DNA from: Agriotes lineatus | Lineage: Eukaryota; Arthropoda; Insecta; Coleoptera; Elateridae | Length of the DNA: 64,000 nucleotides | NCBI GenBank assembly: GCA_940337035.1 | Contig: CALNHX010007573.1 | Location: 1 to 64,000, forward strand | Direction of reading: 5' to 3' | Shown here: positions 57,331-64,000 of the stretch, one piece after another | How the letters are laid out: each line of letters begins with the position of its first letter | How positions within the stretch are numbered: position 1 is the stretch's first letter | Position numbers and translations under genes: made by a program | Notes under the pieces: generated by a model | The model's database searches: none | The model's input: only the letters and a program-made list of their open reading frames with translations | What the model was told of the DNA's origin: nothing

Positions 57331-57372
57331 TCATAGTAATATACTCATATGCTATTCAATTCAGAAGCCTCA

Positions 57373-57862
57373 TTACCAGTTCAAGCCTTCCATTAATGGG
57401 TTTGCAATTGCCAGTGTGAAATACAGCAGATTGTTTCGTGTGGAAGTTAATCCAAAAGAATTACAATATGTCACCTCAAATTTTAACAAATACGCAAACA
57501 TATTCTTCCATATCATTTCACGTATACCTGCAACAGATAACTTTACCCTAGACAACATAGCCATCACCACCAGCATCCTGTCAAATGCAATCAACGAATC
57601 CTCCTTCTTGACATGTCGGTTTCCGAACAGAGCAGGGTAAGACTTGCCCCTTACGATCGATCCGTTCGAACTCGATCACGGGCTCAGAGCTATCAGAAAT
57701 AAGCTTGTGAAGTAACTCGAGGGCAACATCGCTTTCAGCCTTAATTTTTCCAGTTGTGACCGTGTTTTTGACTATCAACGGTCCATGATACGGATCAATT
57801 CCTTTTTTTTCGCACTGCAGGCGATCGCTATGAATGCTCGTAATTTGGAAGTCGTTTTCCAT
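57373..57862 (-). CDS. Unrecognised minus-strand ORF pair (orphan B)
   Basis: The 57862-57581 ORF is 93 codons: MENDFQITSIHSDRLQCEKK, GIDPYHGPLIVKN, ALELLHKLISDSSEPVIEFE. It looks like a balanced soluble protein rather than random reading. A second frame (57594-57373) overlaps its stop and may continue it after a shift. The plus strand is also open at 57416-57640, so strand choice is uncertain. No family recognised. No splice signals that settle the matter. Confidence 0.35.
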
Positions 57863-57939
57863 TTTTCAAGCCCCAGTCACGAAGATTTGCTTTGCCTGTG
57901 TCACCTTTTCGATGGTGTCAAGAAACTCCCAGTTCAATT

Positions 57940-58172
57940 CCCTGTGTGGGCACGGGGTTAGAATATTCCCAACGCTTAGGGGTCTGGCGTGTCGTAAAAG
58001 GCGACTACAAGACACCCCAACTTCATTTTTTCTTGCAGATTCATCATTTTCATTGCAAGTTCATAATTTTTCATTAATAAATAATCATTCAATTCCCTGT
58101 GTGGAGACGGGGTAAGAATATCTTCACAGCCTACGGGCTTGTCGTAAGAGGCGACAAAACGCCGGGTTTTAG
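57940..58172. repeat. Two copies of a GTCGTAAGAGGCGAC hairpin motif
   Basis: Each copy starts AATTCCCTGTGTGG, continues CGGGGTWAGAATAT and holds GTCGTAARAGGCGAC (57992-58006 and 58149-58163), a GTCG/CGAC stem with a 7-nt loop. Similar short sequences are, from memory, common in insect DNA near retroelements. The two copies are about 150 bp apart. Confidence 0.7.
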
Positions 58173-58392
58173 CTTTTCCAGCTTCAAACTTTTCTCGCGC
58201 TATCGCGGGACTGTCATCGCTATCACTGATTTTTTACACAAACTCAAAGAAGTCTAGGAATTTGGCTGCTAGACTTTGGATTTCTTCGGGGAAAGTTCGC
58301 CGAGAACATCAACGTCCTGCAGTTACCCACGGGGACCATGCTTGCATGTCCGCTAACCTCGGAGGAATTTAATCGGGGAAAGTTGCAACGCA

Positions 58393-58519
58393 ACACGGAT
58401 AGGTGGCTAAGAGGCTGGGCTCCTCTCGCCACATATCCTCCCAACACAAGTAAATTATACATGTTCAATGTTACCACGGATGGGTGGCTGAAAGGCTGGG
58501 CCCCTCTCGCCACATTTCC
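58393..58519. repeat. Two direct copies of a 45-bp stem-loop repeat
   Basis: CACGGATAGGTGGCTAAGAG and CACGGATGGGTGGCTGAAAG, each continuing GCTGGGCYCCTCTCGCCACAT, 82 bp apart. GTGGC/GCCAC lets each fold. Confidence 0.8.
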
Positions 58520-58572
58520 CTTCCAATAAAATTTTTAATAATATAATTTTAATAATAAATCTTTAATTTTAT

Positions 58573-59090
58573 CGGCGGTTGAGAGACTGAGCCCGTCTCA
58601 CCGACGAAGACGTAATACAACGTCAAATACAATTTTTAATAATATAATTTTAATGATAAATTTTTAATTTTATCGGCGGTTGAGAGACTGAGTCCCTCTC
58701 ACCGACGAAGACGTAATAAAACGTCAAAATTCTTTTTAAATATATAATTAAATACATATTTCTACACAGGACCTCGTCCATATGACCAAAGCAGTCGGTG
58801 TCTAAGGTACATGGCATCACTGCATGCCTGGACCTTGTCCATTAACAAACAGAATTTTTTTTAATCATTTCTGCGGTTGTAGACTGAGCCCCTCTCACCG
58901 TCAAAGACGTCAACAAAACGTCAAATTAAATTTTAATACTTACATTAAATCATACATTTTAATCATTTCGGCGGTTGGGAGACTGCGCCCCTCTCTCCGG
59001 CGAAAATGGTTATAAAACATCAAGTACAATTACAATGTTTTAAAATATATAATTAAATCATTCAGTGGTTGAGAGCCTCACCACCCCCTC
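58573..59090. repeat. Five copies of a roughly 100-bp tandem repeat with two stem-loops
   Basis: Units begin CGGCGGTTGAGAGACTGAGC at 58573 and 58673 (exactly 100 bp apart), with variants at about 58871, 58969 and 59064. Each has GGTTGAGAG ... CTCTCACC and GACGT ... ACGTC inverted pairs separated by AT-rich spacer. The third interval is lengthened by the GCATGCC motif at 58803-58850. Confidence 0.85.
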
Positions 59091-59099
59091 TAGGGACTC

Positions 59100-59985
59100 T
59101 ACCTTAGCAATTGCGCGTTTATACGGACTCTACGGTCCCTTCTAGGAAACGCTGTGCTAATGCTTCTTTTATTAAAGTTATCAATCTGGTGGAAAATTTA
59201 CTCCACACGACTGCGAGTCGGTCGCTACAGGGAAGGAAGAAGAAAAGACCTCAAACAAGAGGAATAACAACATGGGATCCACTCCACTCCAACCCTGAAT
59301 TATCCCTTACTTGGAGGCCACCAAACCTGCAACAATAGCGTCTGTTGCACCTTCCTTTTCCTTTGGGAAGAAATTCTAAGCACAACCATTAATAATTAAT
59401 AATACAATCATAAATAAATATGAAGACGAAGATATACGAATAATAATATAATAATTAATAAATAGTTAATACAAATAAATAATAAATATTAATAATGAAG
59501 CCCTAAATAAATACAAAGAAGAGGTGCGAATAAGAAAATAAATATTATAAAGGCGACAACACTAATGAAAAAGGTAGAAAAATAGGATAATGCAGAGGAG
59601 GAAGTAAACAAATTATCGGAAGGAAGAAGACCGAGCCGAAAAACAGCAACCTGCAGCCGAAGGACGACACCCCACGTCAACATAGCAGTGAAACGCGAAG
59701 TGCGGGAGTGTCTCAAAAGCAGAGTATTAAAACAAAATTAGTGGACAGATTATATTAAAAATGAGTGTAGTGCGAAGTCAACTGCGTCACAAAGCAGAGC
59801 AATAAAAACAAGTGAGCGCAAAAACACGGTATGAAGCATAAAGACACTTTAGGGCAATAAATTAAGGAAAATGAGTGAATATAATCAGCATTAATATTTA
59901 ATTTCACTTAGAAGTCAGGGGTTTTTGTTAAAAAAAAGCAAGCATGTCCATAAGGACATGCCTACTTTTAAAAAGCGGGGAGTAG
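59100..59985. other. Pre-LTR region: purine-rich, hairpin and polypurine tract
   Basis: No gene recognised. GCATGTCCATAAGGACATGC (59942-59961) is a perfect 8-bp-stem hairpin, 10 bp before AAAAAGCGGGGAGTAG, a polypurine tract abutting the LTR and the expected plus-strand primer. Confidence 0.65.
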
Positions 59986-61049
59986 TGTAACAACCCGCAG
60001 GAAAATTGCGTTTATAATTATAAACCTTATAGATTTTAAGTTGTCATGAGCAAGAATAAATCGAAGCCGCCCCTGCAAACATTTCGTTTACTAAGCACGT
60101 AAAAGGTTACATTGCCACAATCCAAGCAACGGTTGAATTGCATCCGGCCTCAAGCTGAAATCAGCGCATAAACAAACACAGGCTAGCAAATTGGTTCCAG
60201 GAAAGAAAGTGCGGAACAGCAGAATTGCATTATAAAGAGCGAGCCGTGTGAGAACCGCGTAGTCAAAGATTTCTCGAGACGATTTGAAAAACGCAAATTG
60301 ACAAAACGACGTAAGACAAATTAGAAATCGGGTGATACAAAGGAACGCTCAAAAGTTTTCCTGGGGGGCAGAGCGACCACCGCGGGGCAGTTTGCGCGTC
60401 CCGGCCTCGAGGAATTAATTAACCCGTCGTTAACATTTTTCGGTGCAATTTTTAACTAAGTTCTAAATGAAAATTCTCATCTATAAAATTCGTGTGCGTG
60501 CAGTGCCCATCCATACGTAGAACCCCAGGAATTCAAGGAGGCCCGGGATATCCAAACATTTCAGCCGAACTCACTTAAATCTCATTAAATACATACGGTC
60601 GTTCCGCTTAAAATCAAACCATAAACATCCACAGGGTGAACGCCAACGCCGGAATAAAGGTCAGACATACATATTTTACTTTACTAACCAACAATAAGGG
60701 CAGGGCAGCTAGATTTATTCTTTCCTACCAAAGTAAATTGATGTCACAAAAATAAGCATAATTTAGATCCATCTTTCTAACGAAACTTACAGCTAATTAA
60801 TCATAGAACCGATAGGGCGAATACCCATTGTAATGGTGCAGAATTATTATTTGATTTCAATATAGTTTTATTTATTCTGGGGTGTTTTATTCCATCAAAT
60901 CTCGGCCTCACAACCCCTCCATTAAGTTCAGGGGTCAGCAACCGAGTTAGCCTCCGTAGAAGCGAAATTAGTTGGTCTAAGAGGGAAAACTACCCCTAAG
61001 ACCACCGACAGGGTTGCAGCCCCTAACACAAGGGTTGCAATACGTTACA
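59986..61049 (+). repeat. Long terminal repeat (single)
   Basis: Starts TGTAACAACCCGC directly after the polypurine tract and ends GCAATACGTTACA, giving TGTAAC/GTTACA inverted ends. CTATAAAATTCGTG at about 60480 is a possible TATA promoter. AT-rich DNA near 60840 may hold the poly(A) signal. The DDE transposase sequence resumes right after. No second copy in the window. Confidence 0.75.
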
Positions 61050-63108
61050 TCTTGCACGAAATTCTATTAAACCAAAAACCAAAGAAAATCTTAGGACAAC
61101 AGTAAATACCATTCTTAAAGGACATGTGGTGCCACAGGTAGTCAGAAGGAAACTTTTCGGTGAAATCATAAGTAAACAAATTTCGACTATCACAACTTAA
61201 AAAGTCATAAAGATAAAAAAGTTCTTAGAAAAGGTGTAAGCGAAAAATTGGTTAACAAATATAGAATGCTAAAAGAAACTTGAAAACCTCTTTGGTCAAC
61301 TAGCGATAAAACAGTGAAATACAGAAAATCAGTTAAAGCAAAAATGTACAGGATTAGACATGAAATAATAAGTTTTTCACCTAGGGATGAAAACAGTAAA
61401 GCTGCACCCGGAAAAAAGGACATAAAAGTTATAAATAAGATTACTAAACAAATACGTTACTTAAATCGCAGTTTAAAACTTTTACACAAAGCTTTTTTAA
61501 AATCAACAGCGTATAAAATTTCATACACAACATTCTGTCGTAAGCCTTTTTGGATTAAGGCACCAAATGTTAATCAGCGGGATACATGTCTTTGTAAAAT
61601 TCACAGCAATTTTAAAATTTTGGTTGAGAAACTTCATGAATTAAATGTTTTGAGTGAGAGGGATCCTCAAGATTTACTAAATTCTTTGATCTGCCCTGCT
61701 GAAGAGAATTTCAAAGTTGTGCAGTGTTTACTAAGAGAGTGTGAAAGCTACAAAGAAAAATCAATTTGTTACGGTGAGTTTTCTTCAGAAGATTCGACAT
61801 CTTATTATCAGTGGACATCAAAAAAAGAAACACGAATATGTAAGGGTGTTAGTAAAGTTCTACAAATAACCACTAAAGAAAAAATGTCTGCTTCGATTGG
61901 CGAACTTTGACGAACTGGAAAACAAGAAAATGCATTATATGAAACACTGTGCTAACATTAGACATCAGTTTAATGCTATTCGTAAAATAAAATATAATTT
62001 GAATGAGGAAGAAATACTCATTCATATTGACTTTAGTGAAAATTATTCAGCCACATTTTCGGAAGAAATTCAATCAATTCATTTTGGAGCTTCAAGAAGC
62101 CAGTTTACACTTCATACAAGAGACATATACAACTTTCGTCGTGAGAAACCCATTTCATTTTCTACAGTTTCTGACTGCTTGCGACATGATCCACCTGCAA
62201 TATGGGCACATTTGTTTCCTGTACTAAAATTTGTTGGTGAACGCTACCTAGTAGTCAGTGTTGTCCATTTTCTTAGTGACAGTCCTTCAACACCCTATCG
62301 AAACAAAAAACACTTTTATTTTCTTCAGCACATATTATCACTATTATTTCCAAGCGTTAAAAAGTCTACGTGAAATTATTTTGAAGCGGGGCATGGGAAG
62401 GAGCCCCTGATGGTGTGGGAGGGGTTCTGAAGCGTACTTCCGATAGGCTAGTTGCCGAAGGAAATGACATCACCAATATCGCCACATTACTAGAAGTACT
62501 TAAGGAACATTGCCAAGGAATATTACTATGGTTTGTTTCTGAAAATGAAATAACTGAAATGGGCAAAAAAATTACTGCTCTAGAAACAATAGCAACTGTG
62601 CCTGGAACTATGAAGCTCCACCAAGTGTCCTGTATTTATGAACCTGAAAATATCTGTGACTAATAGATCTCTTACCTGTTGGGAATGTCCGTTTTGAAAG
62701 CGATGTAACCATTTTAGTATTGTGCCACCAGATGCTGGTCTTGGATATGAAAATTTAATGAAGAAAGGTTAGTTTTGAATGGATTTTTTGGAGTTTAATT
62801 ACCTAAAATGTTATGTTGTAGATAAGTTGAATTATTCCTATAATGTGGACGACTGGGTTGTTTTAGAATACGATGATATTTTATACCCAGGCAAAATTAC
62901 TAAAATTGAATCGACAGGCACAATAGTTAGTGCCAAGAAGAAAACAGGATGGAAATGGCCAACTAAACCAGACATAAACGAATATTTGCCAGAACAAATT
63001 AAAGGAAAATTGGATCCACCACAAGAAGTTGACGCAACGAATAAAAGATTCTCAATATTTTATTTTATGAAACTTAAACCAGACAGTGATTTCTTGCATT
63101 TACACTAA

Positions 63109-63480
63109 TTACATTTATTTTTACATTCTATAATAAGTTAAAGATGGACTATATTTGGTTTTTACAGGCAATTTATGTTTCTTTTGTGCAATTTCTACTT
63201 AACATTTTGTAAGTTTTGATTATAATTAAACTTATTTTAATTTTTTGTTTAATATTTCACACTTTAATCATTCTCCTGGCAGGTACCTCATTCTCCTGGC
63301 ACAGAAAAATAAATAATTAATTGCTCCTGAAACGAGGTACTTTTTTGATATTCACTCGCCTAACCTCACTTTTTTAATTGATTGTTTTGCCTTTTACCGC
63401 CTTTTTATAGTAGGTATATAATTTGGTATTACTGTACCCACAAAGAAATAGTTTCTTTATGAGTGTACCTATAAACAATG
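63109..63480. other. 3' flank of the DDE gene with two CATTCTCCTGGC motifs
   Basis: CATTCTCCTGGC at 63269-63280 and 63289-63300, matching copies upstream of the gene at 54.7-55.1 kb. No gene seen. Confidence 0.6.
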
Positions 63481-63790
63481 CAAAAAAAGGAATTTCATCA
63501 TTTATCAGTTAGTCAAAAACGTCGTCGCATAGCTGAAGACATTAAAAAGTATTCCCTCAACTACCCCTGCTTCATCAGTGGAAACGATTGCATTGGTTTC
63601 AAATAGAATGAATAATAAAATAACATGTGTTAGTGCCCCAAGTGATGATGAAACCCACCCGTCAGTGTCGGTTCCTTTCATAAAAACAGATCCGAATACC
63701 TCGCTCATAATCACAAAAGAAAATTTAGGGTCCGAATCTGTTTTATGTAATGAAAATAATGACACTGAAGACATTGCAGAAAACACTTGA
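63481..63790 (+). CDS. Unrecognised ORF fragments near the window edge
   Basis: An ATG at about 63478 reads MQKKEFHHLSVSQKRRRIAE then DIKKYS, a basic start similar to the N-termini of some large transposase-domain proteins. A second frame (63578-63790) gives a Ser/Asp/Asn-rich stretch. It may be the first exon of a gene continuing beyond 64000. Family not established. Confidence 0.3.
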
Positions 63791-64000
63791 AATTCTAGTA
63801 ATTTTGTTAGTGTTTTAACGACTTGGAAAATAAAACACCACATTACTTCTCGAAAATTTAGTGATTTGTTGAAAATATTAAGTCAATAAATTTGATTACT
63901 TACCCAGTGATTCTCGTACCATAATGAAAACGCCCCGAAATACTGCCTCAAGAGTTTGTAATATAGGGACAGGTAAATATATTCATTTTGGCATCCAAAA

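Larger units (their letters stand above)
55605..61049 (+). mobile_element. LTR-retroelement remnant: envelope-like end, long 3' region, PPT and one LTR
   Basis: It lies between the two halves of the DDE transposase gene. From left to right: an envelope-like C-terminus, orphan ORFs, tandem stem-loop repeats, a polypurine tract (AAAAAGCGGGGAGTAG, 59970-59985) and an LTR. No gag, protease, RT, integrase or 5' LTR is present, so the left side was lost after insertion. An envelope-bearing BEL/Pao or Gypsy-type element is the likely source; the lineage is unproven. The exact left junction is uncertain. Confidence 0.6.
55222..63108 (+). pseudogene. DDE transposase of a widespread eukaryotic family (Sola-like?), split by LTR-element DNA
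   Basis: The N-terminal part (55222 to about 55600) is basic: MAPQSREDRLRKKREAEKRR and RYRQKKKIE. The gene resumes at about 61080: RRKLFGEIISKQ, SYTTFCRKPFWIKAPN, DTCLCKIHSNFKILVEKLHE; then (61897 on) EEEILIHIDFSENYSATFSE (D codon 62029), VVHFLSDSPSTPYRNKKHFY (D 62278) and NYFEAGHGK (E 62383), GVGGVLKRTSDRLVAEG. A C-terminal Tudor/SH3-like part (VDDWVVLEYDDILYPGKITK) ends at 63108. A TGA just before the Glu motif and several frame shifts break it. The D-D-E order is visible; the superfamily name is my guess. Confidence 0.65.

Noticed and set aside
57834..58115. ORFs across the GTCGTAAGAGGCGAC repeats
   Set aside because: The repeated non-coding motif explains the sequence; translations have no family pattern.
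63505..63843. 112-aa minus-strand ORF at the right edge
   Set aside because: Complement of a Ser/Asp-rich plus-strand frame; hydrophobic reading is a by-product.

Overview
This window looks like arthropod, most likely insect, nuclear DNA. It is AT-rich, has GT-AG introns, and is made almost entirely of transposable elements typical of insect genomes. I found no host gene, tRNA, rRNA or prokaryotic gene that I could defend. Nearly every substantial ORF encodes a transposase, a recombinase, a reverse transcriptase or a transposon accessory protein, mostly as decayed or nested copies. The species cannot be named from this sequence alone.

Layout, left half. An ISL2EU-type element lies at 0.1-2.5 kb (THAP transposase on +, SWIM/YqaJ-type partner on -). 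A P element at 3.46-6.29 kb has three small TA-flanked MITEs in its 5' part. Further MITE copies and mariner-type fragments follow to 7.7 kb. Two decayed hAT elements lie at 8.6-10.4 and 11.8-14.1 kb. A Crypton tyrosine-recombinase gene at 15.7-20.1 kb is split by a 3.6-kb Transib (RAG1-like) transposon with RSS-like ends and a CGGCG target duplication. A PIF/Harbinger element at 20.35-23.75 kb has a transposase and a MADF gene whose exons interlock on opposite strands. An internally deleted IS630-like gene (23.8-24.8 kb) and a second P element (26.1-28.7 kb) close this half.

Right half. A LINE on the minus strand (30.0-36.8 kb) is interrupted by a pogo-like transposon (31.1-35.6 kb), which is itself interrupted inside its ORF by a mariner-like element (32.2-34.1 kb). 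A second PIF/Harbinger with an intact five-exon Myb-like gene lies at 37.9-41.1 kb. Next come an RTE tail, a third P-element copy, a Myb-like fragment, a second pogo fragment and a second Crypton (45.7-47.0 kb). A zone of long inverted repeats and a GC-rich minisatellite (47.9-50.2 kb) is followed by a piggyBac (50.25-54.08 kb) carrying a 5'-truncated Jockey-type LINE inside its ORF. Finally, a widespread type of DDE transposase gene (55.2-63.1 kb) is split by an LTR-retroelement remnant: an envelope-like C-terminus, orphan ORFs, tandem stem-loop repeats, a polypurine tract and one LTR.

How it works together. The window is a stratified transposon graveyard. At least five insertions can be read with target duplications or exact reading-frame repair: Transib in Crypton, mariner in pogo, pogo in LINE, LINE in piggyBac, and LTR element in DDE transposase. 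The most interesting items are the Transib with paired RSS-like ends, the interdigitated Harbinger genes with back-to-back splice acceptors, a nearly perfect 57-bp-arm hairpin, a recurring set of foldback repeats with CG-rich loops, and two unassigned ORF groups at 56.4-57.9 kb.
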